Origin: Sandaracinus amylolyticus
GTDB lineage: Bacteria; Myxococcota_A; Polyangia; Polyangiales; Sandaracinaceae
Direction: 5' to 3'
Length of the DNA: 64,000 nucleotides
Assembly: GCF_000737325.1 (NCBI RefSeq)
Contig: NZ_CP011125.1
Span: 5,022,001 to 5,086,000, forward strand
The notes beneath the pieces were generated by a model, which was not told the origin of the DNA, searched no databases, and worked only from the letters and a program-made list of their open reading frames with translations. A program made the position numbers and the translations under genes. Positions 36,592 to 45,788 of the stretch are shown here, piece by piece (the first letter of the stretch is position 1; every line of letters begins with the position of its first letter).

Positions 36592-37752
36592 ATGCAGACC
36601 CCCGCCTCCGACCTCCTCTTCAACCCCACCGACGAGCACCGGATGCTGCGGCAGACCGTCGCGGAGTTCGCCCGTCGCGAGGTCGATCCGCAGGCCGCCG
36701 AGCACGACGCGAGCGGCGAGCTCAACAAGCCGCTCTTCCGCACGCTCGGCGAGCTGGGTCTGCTCGGGATCACCGTGCCCGGCGAGGACGGCGGCGCGGG
36801 CATGGACACGGTCGCGGCGGTGATCGTCCACCACGAGCTCGCGAAGTACGACCCGGGCTTCACGCTCGCGTACCTCGCGCACTCGATGCTGTTCGTGAAC
36901 AACTTCTACCACTGCTCGAACGCGGAGCAGCGCAAGCGCTACCTCGCGAAGACGATCAGCGGCGAGTGGATCGCGGGCATGGGCATGACCGAGCCCGGCG
37001 CGGGCACCGACGTGCTCGGCATGAAGACCACCGCGCGCCTCGACGGCGACCACTGGGTGCTGAACGGCACGAAGACGTACATCACGAACGGCGTCGAGGG
37101 TTACTGCTTCCTCGTCTACGCGAAGGTCGATGGTCGCGTGACCGCGTTCGTCGTCGATCGCGACTGCCCCGGGTTCTCGACGTCGAACCACATCGACAAG
37201 CTCGGCATGCGCGGCTCGACGATGTCGGAGCTGATCTTCGACAACTGCCGCGTCCCGAAGACGAACCTGCTCGGCGACATCGGCGGAGGCGTCACGCACA
37301 TGATGCGGAACCTCGAGATCGAGCGCCTCACGCTCGCGGCCATGAGCGTCGGCATCGCGGAGCGCTGCGTCGAGATCATGATCGACTACGCGAACGAGCG
37401 TCAGACGTTCGGCAAGCCGCTCTCGGAGTACGGCCAGATCCAGCGCTACGTCGCGGACGGCTACGCGGCGATGGAGGCCGCGAAGGCGCTCGTCTACAAC
37501 GTCGCGCGCGACGTCTCGCCGGAGACGCGCAACCGCATCGGCTCGGACGCCGCGAAGCTCTTCGCCGCGCCGGTCGGGAAGATGTGCGCGGACTACGCGA
37601 TCCAGGTGATGGGCGGCGCGGGCTACTGCCGCGAGTACCCGGTCGAGCGGCTGTGGCGCGACGCGAAGCTGATCGAGATCGGCGGCGGCACGCTCGAGGC
37701 GCACCAGAAGAACATGACGAAGGATCTCGTGCGCGCGCGCAGGACCGCGTGA
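36592..37752 (+). CDS. Acyl-CoA dehydrogenase (isovaleryl-CoA-dehydrogenase-like)
   Basis: 386 residues, the usual length. The FAD flavoprotein folds are marked by MGMTEPGAGTDVLGMKTTA, LNGTKTYITNG, the middle beta domain, and FGKPLSEYGQIQRYVAD. The C-terminal motif is AKLIEIGGGTLEAHQ, where Gly occupies the place of the Glu base used by medium-chain enzymes. A Glu in LEIERLTLAA sits where isovaleryl-CoA dehydrogenase has its base, which suggests a branched-chain or related substrate. The stop overlaps the next GTG by 4 bp (GTGA). A TATCTA box lies six bases before the ATG, hinting at a leaderless transcript. Confidence 0.88.
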   Translation: MQTPASDLLFNPTDEHRMLRQTVAEFARREVDPQAAEHDASGELNKPLFRTLGELGLLGITVPGEDGGAGMDTVAAVIVHHELAKYDPGFTLAYLAHSMLFVNNFYHCSNAEQRKRYLAKTISGEWIAGMGMTEPGAGTDVLGMKTTARLDGDHWVLNGTKTYITNGVEGYCFLVYAKVDGRVTAFVVDRDCPGFSTSNHIDKLGMRGSTMSELIFDNCRVPKTNLLGDIGGGVTHMMRNLEIERLTLAAMSVGIAERCVEIMIDYANERQTFGKPLSEYGQIQRYVADGYAAMEAAKALVYNVARDVSPETRNRIGSDAAKLFAAPVGKMCADYAIQVMGGAGYCREYPVERLWRDAKLIEIGGGTLEAHQKNMTKDLVRARRTA

Positions 37753-38555
37753 GCGCGCCGCGCGGCCTGATCGGCGTGATCCATCTGCCCGCGATGCCCG
37801 GCGATCCCGGGCACGCGGGCGGTGGCTTCGAGGCCGTCTACGCGCACGCGATGCGCGACGCGGACGCGCTCGCCGAGGGCGGCGTCGAGCACGTCGTCGT
37901 CGAGAATTTCGGCTCGCGTCCGTTCGTGAAGGGCGATGCGCGCGATCCGCTGCCGCCGCACCAGGTCGCGGCGATCACGGTGGTCGCGCGCGCGCTGCGC
38001 GATCGGTTCGCGCGTGTCGGCGTGAATTGCCTGCGCAACGACGTCGTCGCCGCGCTCGGGATCGCGGCCGCGACGGGCGCGTCGTTCGTGCGCGTGAACG
38101 TGCACGTCGGCGCGTACGTGACCGACCAGGGCGTGATCGAGGGCGAGGCCGCGCGCTCGCTCCGCTACCGGCACGCGCTCGGCGCGCACGACGTCGCGAT
38201 CTGCGCGGACGTGCTCGTGAAGCACGCGACGCCGCTCGCGCCGATCGACGCGACGCAGGCGACGAAGGACACGCTGGATCGCGGCATGGCGGATGCCGTC
38301 GTGGTCACCGGCACCGCGACCGGCGCGCCGGTCGATCTCGCGACGCTCGAGAAGGTGCGCGAGGCGGCGGGCACACGCGCGGTGCTGCTCGGGTCGGGGC
38401 TCACACCGGACGACGCGGAGCGACTGCTCCGATATGCGGACGGCGCCATCGTGGGGACGTGGGTGAAGGCCGGCGGAGACGTGCGTGCAGCGGTCGACGC
38501 GTCGCGCGTGCGTGCGCTCGTGCAGGCCTGTGCAGGACGCTTCCGCGACGCTTGA
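37749..38555 (+). CDS. BtpA/SgcQ-family TIM-barrel protein
   Basis: 268 residues. The sequence matches the BtpA family from end to end: LIGVIHLPAMPGDP, VEHVVVENFGSRPF, GVNCLRNDVVAALGIA, FVRVNVHVGAYVTDQG, ADAVVVTGTATGAP and VLLGSGLTPDDAERLL. BtpA was named for a role in photosystem I biogenesis in cyanobacteria, while SgcQ is a putative nucleoside-triphosphatase or aldolase-type relative. No photosynthesis gene is present here, so its role must be different. The GTG start overlaps the acyl-CoA dehydrogenase stop by 4 bp, so the two are made together. Confidence 0.85.
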   Translation: MSAPRGLIGVIHLPAMPGDPGHAGGGFEAVYAHAMRDADALAEGGVEHVVVENFGSRPFVKGDARDPLPPHQVAAITVVARALRDRFARVGVNCLRNDVVAALGIAAATGASFVRVNVHVGAYVTDQGVIEGEAARSLRYRHALGAHDVAICADVLVKHATPLAPIDATQATKDTLDRGMADAVVVTGTATGAPVDLATLEKVREAAGTRAVLLGSGLTPDDAERLLRYADGAIVGTWVKAGGDVRAAVDASRVRALVQACAGRFRDA

Positions 38556-38601
38556 CGCCGGGGAGCCCGAAGCGGGAGGGTGACCCTCTCGGCCTCCCCG
38601 C

Positions 38602-41600
38602 ATGAGCGACGCACCCGGCAGGCGGATCACTCCCTCCGTCCACGACTCTCGTCCGCTCGATCGCGGGCTCGCGGTCCTGCTCGATCTGAGCCGTCGCATC
38701 GCCAGCTCGGGCGGCGTCGACGCGACGCTGCGCGCGGTGGTCGACACGGTCGTGCCCGCGCTCGCCGACAACGCGACGATCGATCTCCTCGATGACGACG
38801 GCACGACGACGCGCCACGCCGCGGCGATCGCGCCGCCGCACGACGCGCACACGCCCGCGCTGCGCGCGCTCGCGCTCGAAGCTGCGCTCGCGGCGACGCT
38901 CCGCACGGGCGCGCCGCTCTGGTCGTCGGCGAGCGGAGGCGCGCCGCCCGAGGAGCTCGCGAGCACCCCGGAGAGCGCGCGCCTGCACGCCGCGCTCGGC
39001 ACGCGCGCCGTGCTCGCCGTGCCGCTGCGGACCCACGACGGAGTGTTCGGCGTGCTCACGCTCGGACGGCGCGCCGACCGCTCGGAGCTCTCCGACGCGC
39101 ACGTCGAGATCGCGATGGCGGTCGCGATCCGCGCGGGGCTCGCGATCGGCGCGACGCGCGCGCAGCTCCAGGAGCGACGCGCGCGCGAAGCCGCCGAGCG
39201 CAACGCGTCGCGGCTCGAGTCGCTGCGCCGCCTCGCGATCGACATCGCGGGCGCGTCGACCGCGCACGACGTGCTGGAGGCCATCTCGGGCCACGCGCGC
39301 ACGCTGCTCGGCGCGCAGCGCGCCGGGTTCGCCCTGCCCTCGGTGCGGCCGGGGTGGCTCGAGCTCGTCGCCTCGGACGCGCTCGCGCACGAAGCGACGC
39401 GCGCGCGCTGGGCGACGTTCCCGATCGGCGCGCCGCTCCCGCTCGCGGTCGCGTTCCGCGAAGGGCGCGCGCTGCTGCACGAGACGCAGGCCTCGATGCT
39501 CGAGGCGTACCCCGATCTCGCCGCCTACCACGACATGAAGCACGTGAGCGCGGCCGTCGCGGTCCCGCTGCGCTCCACGGATCGCGTGATCGGCGCGATG
39601 GTGCTCGGCTTCGAGGCGCCGCATCGCTTCGACGCGGACGACGTCGCGCTGGTCGAGACGATCGCGAGCCAGACCGCGACCGTGCTCGAGCGGGTCTCGC
39701 TGTACGAGCGCTCGCTGCGCGAGGCCGAGCGCCAGCGCCTGCTCGCGCGCGCGAGCGAGCTCCTCGCGAGCTCGCTCGACTACGCGCGAACGCTCCGTGC
39801 GATGGCGGAGCTGGCGATCCCGACGTTCGCCGACTGGTCCGCGGTCGACCTGTTCGACGACGACGGCACGGTCCGCCGCGTCGCGGTGCACCACGCCGAT
39901 CCCGCGAAGGTCGAGCTCGTCCGCTCGATGTTCGAGCGCTGGCCCACGCCGCGCGCGCAGATCGATGCGTTCATCGCGAGCGCGCAGCCGATCCTCATCC
40001 CCGAGATGACCGACGACGTGCTCGTGCAAGGCGCGCAGGGCGACGCCGAGTACCTGCGCCTCAGCCGCGAGCTCGAGCTGCGCTCGTATCTTTCGGCGCC
40101 GATCCGGGTGCGCGGCGAGGTGCGCGGCGCGATCACGTTCGCGTGGGCCGAGTCGCCTCGCTACTACGGCGAGGACGACGTCGAGGTCGCGCTCGATCTC
40201 GCGCGCCGCGCGGGCACCGCGCTCGAGCACGCGACGCTCTACACCGAGGTGCGCGCGGCGGAGCGCCAGGCCGAGATGTCGCGCCGCCTCTTCGAGCAGA
40301 TGGCGAGCGCGAGCCCCGACACGATCTTCGTCGTCGACGCGAAGACCGGGCGCAACGTCTACGTGAACCGCTTCCTCGATCACGGCGTCGAGTGGGTGCG
40401 CTCGCTCGGCCCGGCGCTGCTTCCGACGCTGGTGCACCCCGACGACCTGCCCGGCGTGCTCGATCGGATGTCGCGCATCCCCACGATGCGCGACGGCGAG
40501 GCGCTCGAGGAGTCGTACCGCATGCGCCACGCGGACGGCTCGTACCGCTGGCTCGACGTGCGCTCGGTCGTGTTCACGCGCGACGAAGAGGGACGTCCCG
40601 CGGAGCTCCTCGGCGTCGCGCGCGACGTGACGATCGAGCGCGCGCGCGACGAAGCGCTGCGGCGCAGCGAGGAGACGCATCGCCTCGCGACGCAGGCCGT
40701 GCGCGGCCTCGTGTACGAGTGGGACTTCGAGACCGCCTCGGTCCACCGGTCGCCCGGCATCCGCGACATCGTCGGGTTCGACGTCGACGAGGTCCCGACG
40801 GATCCCTCGTGGTGGCGCGACCGCATCCACCCCGACGACGTGCACCACGCCGACGCGCGGTGGCAGCAGCTGCAGCGCGAGGAGACCGAGGTCGCCGACA
40901 CCGAGTACCGCGTGCTCCATCGCGACGGGTCGTACCGCCACGTGTGGGATCGCGCGTGCGTGCTGCGCGACGACGCGAGCGGGCGCGTCTTGCGCCTCGT
41001 CGGCTGCACCATCGACGTGACCGAGCGCGTGCGCGCGCGGAACGCGATCGAGGAGGCGGACCGCCGCAAGACGGAGTTCCTCGCGCTGCTGGGGCACGAG
41101 CTGCGCAACCCGCTCGCCGCGATCAGCAGCGCGGTGCAGGTGCTCGAGCTGCTCGGTCCGCCCGAGCCGCGCCTCACCCGCGCGCGCGGCGTGATCGTGC
41201 GTCAGGTGGGCCACATGGCGCGCCTGCTCGACGATCTCCTGGATCTCTCGCGCATCGCACGCGGGAAGCTCTCGCTCGAGCTGCAGCCCCTCGATCTGTG
41301 CGAGCTCGTGCGCGACTGCGTCGAGGATCATCGCAGCGAGATCGAGCGCTCCGGCGCGTCGCTCGCGCTCGAGCTCCCGAGCGAGGCGATGTCGAGCGCA
41401 GGCGATCCCACGCGTCTCGCGCAGGTGCTCGGCAACCTGCTGCACAACGCGGCGAAGTTCACGAGCCCCGGAGGGCACATCGACGTCGCGCTACGCGCCG
41501 ACGACGGGCGCGCGGTGCTCTCGGTGCGCGACGACGGGATCGGCATCGCGCCCGCGGCGATCGAGCGCATCTTCGAGCCGTTCGTGCAGGACGAGCGCCG

Positions 41601-42144
41601 CACCGATCGCAGCCAGGGCGGGCTCGGCCTCGGGCTCGCGCTGGTGCGCGGCCTCGTCGAGCTCCACGGCGGCACCGTCCGCGCGCAGAGCGAGGGGCAC
41701 GGACGCGGCGCCGAGCTCACGATCACGCTCCCGCTGCGCGAGCCCGCGCCGAGCGCGGAGCTCGCGAGCGCGCCCGCCGAGACGCGCCCGCGGCGCGTGC
41801 TGATCGTCGAGGACAACGAGGACGCCGCGGAGATGCTCCGCATGGTGCTCGAGAGCGGCGGCCATCACGTCGAGGTCGCGCACACCGGGAGCGAAGCGAT
41901 CGCGCGGGCGCGCGCGCTCGCCCCCGAGGTCGTGCTCTGCGACATCGGCCTGCCGGGCGTGATGGACGGCTACGACGTCGCGCGCGCACTACGTCGCGAC
42001 GCGGCCACGAAGGGCGCGCGCCTCGTCGCGCTCACCGGCTACGGGCAGGAAGAAGACCAGCGCCGCGCGATGGACGCAGGCTTCGATCGCCACGTGACGA
42101 AGCCCGTCGATCCGCGCGCGCTGGGCTCGCTCGTCGGTTCTTGA
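38602..42144 (+). CDS. Hybrid sensor histidine kinase with three GAF and two PAS domains
   Basis: 1180 residues, no membrane segment, so cytoplasmic. Order: GAF (about 25-180), GAF (about 205-370, LEAISGHARTLLGAQRAGFA), GAF (about 395-545), PAS (about 565-690, TIFVVDAKTGRNVYVN), PAS (about 690-810, RSPGIRDIVGFDVDEVP), HisKA with His832 in LLGHELRNPLAAI, HATPase with VLGNLLHNAAKF, DDGIGIAP and GGLGLGLALVRGL, and a receiver with phospho-acceptor Asp1114 (VLCDIGLPG) and Lys in VTKPVD. It begins 46 bp after the BtpA gene but probably has its own promoter. No DNA-binding partner is adjacent. The signal is unknown. Confidence 0.93.
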   Translation: MSDAPGRRITPSVHDSRPLDRGLAVLLDLSRRIASSGGVDATLRAVVDTVVPALADNATIDLLDDDGTTTRHAAAIAPPHDAHTPALRALALEAALAATLRTGAPLWSSASGGAPPEELASTPESARLHAALGTRAVLAVPLRTHDGVFGVLTLGRRADRSELSDAHVEIAMAVAIRAGLAIGATRAQLQERRAREAAERNASRLESLRRLAIDIAGASTAHDVLEAISGHARTLLGAQRAGFALPSVRPGWLELVASDALAHEATRARWATFPIGAPLPLAVAFREGRALLHETQASMLEAYPDLAAYHDMKHVSAAVAVPLRSTDRVIGAMVLGFEAPHRFDADDVALVETIASQTATVLERVSLYERSLREAERQRLLARASELLASSLDYARTLRAMAELAIPTFADWSAVDLFDDDGTVRRVAVHHADPAKVELVRSMFERWPTPRAQIDAFIASAQPILIPEMTDDVLVQGAQGDAEYLRLSRELELRSYLSAPIRVRGEVRGAITFAWAESPRYYGEDDVEVALDLARRAGTALEHATLYTEVRAAERQAEMSRRLFEQMASASPDTIFVVDAKTGRNVYVNRFLDHGVEWVRSLGPALLPTLVHPDDLPGVLDRMSRIPTMRDGEALEESYRMRHADGSYRWLDVRSVVFTRDEEGRPAELLGVARDVTIERARDEALRRSEETHRLATQAVRGLVYEWDFETASVHRSPGIRDIVGFDVDEVPTDPSWWRDRIHPDDVHHADARWQQLQREETEVADTEYRVLHRDGSYRHVWDRACVLRDDASGRVLRLVGCTIDVTERVRARNAIEEADRRKTEFLALLGHELRNPLAAISSAVQVLELLGPPEPRLTRARGVIVRQVGHMARLLDDLLDLSRIARGKLSLELQPLDLCELVRDCVEDHRSEIERSGASLALELPSEAMSSAGDPTRLAQVLGNLLHNAAKFTSPGGHIDVALRADDGRAVLSVRDDGIGIAPAAIERIFEPFVQDERRTDRSQGGLGLGLALVRGLVELHGGTVRAQSEGHGRGAELTITLPLREPAPSAELASAPAETRPRRVLIVEDNEDAAEMLRMVLESGGHHVEVAHTGSEAIARARALAPEVVLCDIGLPGVMDGYDVARALRRDAATKGARLVALTGYGQEEDQRRAMDAGFDRHVTKPVDPRALGSLVGS

Positions 42145-42152
42145 TCAGTCGC

Positions 42153-44360
42153 TCAAGAAAAGCCGAGCGCGCGTCCGACCTGGAACACGAGCAGCGACGC
42201 CAGGTACGCCAGCGTGTTCATGTAGACGACCATGAGCACGGGCCATTTCCACGAGCCCGACTCGCGCTTCACCATCGCGAACGTGCTCATGCACTGCGCC
42301 GCGAGCACGAAGAAGACCATCAGCGAGAGCCCGACGAGCGGCGTGAACACGCGCGTCCCGTCCGCATGTCGCGCCGCGCGCAGCTCGCCGCGCAGCGTGT
42401 CGTTCTCCTCGTCCGTGTCCTCGCCCGCGCCGTACACGATGCCGAGGGTGCTCACGAGCACCTCGCGCGCCGCGAACGACGCGATCAGCCCGACGCCGAT
42501 CTTCCAGTCGAACCCGAGCGGCGCGATCGCGGGCTCGATCGCGCGACCGACCTGCCCCGCGAGGCTCTGCTCCATGCGCTCCGCCGCGTTCTCGGCGTCG
42601 ATGCTCGCGACGCGCACGTCGAGCGCCTCGCCCTCGAGCGTCGCTTCCGCCTCGGCGCGCATCGCGTCGTAGCGCGCCTCGAGCGCGCCATCGCGCGGAT
42701 ACGAGAGCAGCCCCCACAGCACGATCGTGATCGCGAGGATCAGCGTGCCCGCGTCGACGACGAACGTGCGCGCGCGATCCCACGTCGCGAGCATCACGTT
42801 GCGCAGCACCGGCACGCGATACGGCGGCAGCTCGAGCACCAGCGCGGGCTTCGGACCGCGGAGCACGGTGCGTCGCATCACCGCCGCGGCGCCGAGCGTC
42901 GTGATCACCGAGAGCGCGTACATCGCGAGCAGCGCGACGGCGCCCACCGCGATCCCGCCCGGCAGCGTCGCCGACGCGGGGAACGCGACCGCGATCACCA
43001 GCGTGTACACCGGCAGTCGCGCGCTGCACGACATCAGCGGCAGCGCGAGCATCGTGACGAGGCGGTCCTTGCGGTTCTCGATCGTGCGCGTCGCGAGGAT
43101 CGCGGGCACGGCGCACGCGAACCCCGAGAGCAGCGGCACGAACGCGCGCCCATGCAGCCCGACGCCGCTCATCACACGATCGATCACGAACGCGACGCGC
43201 GCGAGGTAGCCGGAGTCCTCGAGCACCGCGATGAACAGCGAGAGCAGCGCGATCTGCGGCACGAACACGATCACGTTGCCGACGCCCGCGATCACTCCGT
43301 CGACGAGCAGATCGCGCAGCGGCCCCGCGGGCGCGTAGCTGCGCAGCACGTCCTGCGCGCCCGCGACCATCGCCTCGATCGCGCCGACCATCGGCTCCGA
43401 CCACGTGAAGAGCGCCTGGAACAGCGCGCCCATCACCAGCGTGAACACGACGAGCCCGGCGAACGGATGCGTCAGCACCGCGTCGATGCGATCCGTGACG
43501 CTCCGCTTCGCAGCGCCCGGCGTCACGCGGATCGCGTCGCGCGCGAGCGCGTCGATGCGCGCATAGCGCGTCGCGATGATCTCGCGATCGATCGAGCGCC
43601 CTTCCGCATCGGCGCGCCCGCGCACTTCCGCGACGGCCTCGCGCACCGCGGCGGGCACACCGCGCAGCTCGTCGTCGCCGATCGAGAGGATCGCCCACAG
43701 CGCGCGCGCGCGCGCCATCGACGCACGGTGCGCGGGGTCGACGTCGCGGCGCACCATCGGCGCGATCGTCTTCTCGACGTGCTCCACGTCGCGCAGCGTC
43801 GCGCCCTCGAGCGCGAGCATGCTCGCGGACGCATCGCGCGCCGACGTCACCGTGAGCGCACGCGTGAGCGCAGCGCGCAGCGCGGGCAGCCCTTCCCCGC
43901 TGCGCGCGACCACCGGCACCACGTCCGCGCCGAGGTCCTGCGCGAGGTGCGCGACGTCCACGTCGATCCCCGCGCCGCGCGCCTCGTCCATCATGTTGAG
44001 CGCGATCACGACGGGCAGGCCCGTCTCGAGGATCTGCAGCGCGAGGTAGAGGTGCCGCTCGAGCGCGCTCGCGTCGCACACGACGATCACCGCGTCGGGC
44101 GGAGGCCCCGCGAGCGGGAGCAGCGCGTCGACCGCGACCTGCTCCTCCGGCGAGCGCGCGGTGAGGCTGTACGTGCCCGGCAGATCGACGAGATCGACGC
44201 GCGCGCCGTCCGCCAGCGCGACCTTGCCCACGCGGCGCTCGACGGTGACCCCCGGATAGTTGCCGGTGCGCGCGCGAGCGCCGGTCAGCGCGTTGAAGAG
44301 CGTCGTCTTGCCCGCGTTCGGATTGCCCGCGAGGACGACGGTGCGCGGTGCTTCGCTCAC
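42153..44360 (-). CDS. feoB: Ferrous iron transporter B (FeoB)
   Basis: 735 residues. The N-terminal G domain has GNPNAGKT near residue 12, VDLPGTYSL and NMMDEARG, followed by the helical regulatory domain. The membrane part from about residue 280 contains the two Gate motifs with family Cys and Gly residues (LLSGFACAVPAILATR, LMSCSARLPVYTL). It moves Fe2+ into the cell driven by nucleotide hydrolysis. Its ATG overlaps the FeoA stop by 4 bp. No FeoC-like gene follows. The 3' end lies 8 bp from that of the hybrid kinase gene. Confidence 0.95.
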   Translation of the reverse strand: MSEAPRTVVLAGNPNAGKTTLFNALTGARARTGNYPGVTVERRVGKVALADGARVDLVDLPGTYSLTARSPEEQVAVDALLPLAGPPPDAVIVVCDASALERHLYLALQILETGLPVVIALNMMDEARGAGIDVDVAHLAQDLGADVVPVVARSGEGLPALRAALTRALTVTSARDASASMLALEGATLRDVEHVEKTIAPMVRRDVDPAHRASMARARALWAILSIGDDELRGVPAAVREAVAEVRGRADAEGRSIDREIIATRYARIDALARDAIRVTPGAAKRSVTDRIDAVLTHPFAGLVVFTLVMGALFQALFTWSEPMVGAIEAMVAGAQDVLRSYAPAGPLRDLLVDGVIAGVGNVIVFVPQIALLSLFIAVLEDSGYLARVAFVIDRVMSGVGLHGRAFVPLLSGFACAVPAILATRTIENRKDRLVTMLALPLMSCSARLPVYTLVIAVAFPASATLPGGIAVGAVALLAMYALSVITTLGAAAVMRRTVLRGPKPALVLELPPYRVPVLRNVMLATWDRARTFVVDAGTLILAITIVLWGLLSYPRDGALEARYDAMRAEAEATLEGEALDVRVASIDAENAAERMEQSLAGQVGRAIEPAIAPLGFDWKIGVGLIASFAAREVLVSTLGIVYGAGEDTDEENDTLRGELRAARHADGTRVFTPLVGLSLMVFFVLAAQCMSTFAMVKRESGSWKWPVLMVVYMNTLAYLASLLVFQVGRALGFS

Positions 44361-44593
44361 GACGCGTCCGCCGTCACGTACACGCCGCGCGCCTCGGCGC
44401 GACGGATCGAGAGCGAGTAGCTGCGCACGCGGATCTCGATCGGATCCCCGAGCGGCGCGACGCGCGCGATGCGCACCCTCGTCCCCGGCAGGACACCCAT
44501 CTCCATGAGCCGTCGCGCGACGCCGCGGTCACCTCCCACGTCGGAGACCACTGCTTCGTCGCCAACCCGAAGATCCGCCAGCGTTTTCGCCAT
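44357..44593 (-). CDS. feoA: Ferrous iron transport protein A (FeoA)
   Basis: 78 residues with the SH3-like fold of FeoA: TLADLRVGDEAVVSDVGG, RRLMEMGVLPGTRVRIARVAPLGDP and EIRVRSYSLSIRRAEA. FeoA binds FeoB's cytoplasmic part and is needed for Fe2+ uptake. It is the first gene of a two-gene feoAB operon. The start ATG at 44593 has a GGCTGGA purine stretch just before it. A 19-bp palindromic box lies 10 bp further upstream, a plausible place for iron-dependent repression. Confidence 0.92.
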   Translation of the reverse strand: MAKTLADLRVGDEAVVSDVGGDRGVARRLMEMGVLPGTRVRIARVAPLGDPIEIRVRSYSLSIRRAEARGVYVTADAS

Positions 44594-44602
44594 TCCAGCC
44601 GA

Positions 44603-44621
44603 GTTGACAATGGTTCTCGAC
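44603..44621 (-). promoter_or_regulatory. Candidate Fur-like 19-bp operator before feoAB
   Basis: GTTGACAA-TGG-TTCTCGAC is an inverted repeat with six of eight pairs matching and the 19-bp, AT-richer character of Fur boxes in an otherwise GC-rich region. The distance to the feoA ATG is 10 bp, so a bound repressor would block the transcript start. The fit to the classical Fur sequence is only partial. Confidence 0.35.
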
Positions 44622-44669
44622 TACTGGAAACGCAAGCCGCTCGGCGCGGCGTTCCGCACGCTCCGAGGC

Positions 44670-45593
44670 TCAGCCCGTGCGCTCGAAGCAGTCGTCGGCG
44701 ATCGCGAGCCTGCGGCGCAGCAGCGCCGTCGCCTCGACGAAGCGCGCGGTGACGGGATCGTGGTACCCGCTCGCGACGGGCAGCGCGGGCTCGTGCGCGC
44801 GATAGAAGCGCCCCTGTCGCTCGACGAGCAGCTCGCGCACGTACTTGCCGAGCATCGACGCCAGCGCGACGGGCGGGTGCAGCGCGTCGCAGTCGACCTC
44901 GAAGCGCAGCTCGCCGAGCTCGGGCGCCCGGTAGATCGATCGACGACGGCTCTCCTCGATCACCTCGAGCCGCGTCGCGTCGATGCGCGCGAGGTACGGC
45001 GCGTAGCGACGGATGCCGCCGACCATCCCGCAGATCGCGAGCAGGTCGTCCTCGGAGATCGCGCGCGCGTCGATCAGCAGGCGCTCGAACAGCTCGAGGT
45101 CGACGCACAGCTTGCTGCCGCGCCGCGCGAGCTCGCGGTTGTAGACGCGCACGCACGCGATCGCGCTCCGCGCGTGCACGGGCGTCATCCCTGCGCGCTC
45201 GATCCGCGCGAGGAGCGCGCGCCCGCTCGCGATCGATCCGCCGAACGCCGGCAGCGGCATCGCCGCGCCCCAGCAGTGCGGTCGGCTCGACTCGTCACAC
45301 GGTGCGCGCATGCCCTCCGGGGGCTCGAGCGCGATCGCGTCGAGCAGCGCGTCGACGTCGTCGACCACGCGCCCACACGCGCGCTCGACCAGCGCGAGCG
45401 CGATGCCCTCGGCGTGCGCCATCTCGCCGAACGCGCTCGTCGCTTTGCTGTCGCCGATCCCCGCGCGCGTCGCGATGCGGCGCACGCGCGCTGGATCGTA
45501 CCCGCGCGCGTCGAGCTCGAACGTCACCGCGGTCGCCACCAGCGGGCCGAGGCGTGGCCCGAGCCCGTTCTCGTCGACACCGACCACTCGCAC
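44670..45593 (-). CDS. RNase HII-like protein with extra C-terminal and internal segments
   Basis: 307 residues. The start VVGVDENGLGPRLGPLV copies the RNase HII signature with Asp7 and Glu8, and GIGDSK (Asp48) matches the DSK of the active site. A late Asp-rich helix-strand (LRFEVDCDALHPPVALASMLGKY) fits the last acidic residue region. Classical RNase HII is about 200 residues; this one has an extra Cys-containing insertion near residues 85-130 and a long tail. It may cleave RNA-DNA hybrids or be an inactive relative. GTG 45593 has a TAGATT box seven bases upstream; a second GTG lies at 45587. Confidence 0.7.
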   Translation of the reverse strand: MRVVGVDENGLGPRLGPLVATAVTFELDARGYDPARVRRIATRAGIGDSKATSAFGEMAHAEGIALALVERACGRVVDDVDALLDAIALEPPEGMRAPCDESSRPHCWGAAMPLPAFGGSIASGRALLARIERAGMTPVHARSAIACVRVYNRELARRGSKLCVDLELFERLLIDARAISEDDLLAICGMVGGIRRYAPYLARIDATRLEVIEESRRRSIYRAPELGELRFEVDCDALHPPVALASMLGKYVRELLVERQGRFYRAHEPALPVASGYHDPVTARFVEATALLRRRLAIADDCFERTG

Positions 45594-45677
45594 GCGCGCG
45601 AATCTATCCGAGCTGCCCGAATGTGCAGCATCGGATTCGCTCCCACTTCCACCCACGGAAGAGAATGCCGGTCTCGC

Positions 45678-45706
45678 TTGAGGCCTCGAGAGCGCGCGCC
45701 TATGAT
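45678..45706 (+). promoter_or_regulatory. Sigma70-type promoter TTGAGG-17-TATGAT
   Basis: TTGAGG (45678-45683) and TATGAT (45701-45706) are separated by exactly 17 bases, the best bipartite promoter in the window. The predicted start site is near 45713. It makes an upstream in-frame ATG at 45702 impossible as a start and supports ATG 45789 for the gene downstream. Confidence 0.55.
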
Positions 45707-45788
45707 GCCCGGGTCGACCAAGGCGTGCGTGACGCGCCGTCCCGTCGCGCCCCGGGGCGCGCGCCCGGCGAGGAGACGTTCGCCCTCG

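Noticed and set aside
36184-36592. An extension of the acyl-CoA dehydrogenase or BtpA frame upstream of 36592
   Set aside because: The added text has no similarity to the families and overlaps the exported protein gene in antisense; the fold starts right after ATG 36592.
39354-44420. A 1688-codon open frame on the plus strand
   Set aside because: It is read through the hybrid kinase in a wrong frame and through feoB/feoA in antisense. Arg/Ala/His-rich text with no motif is typical of out-of-frame high-GC DNA.
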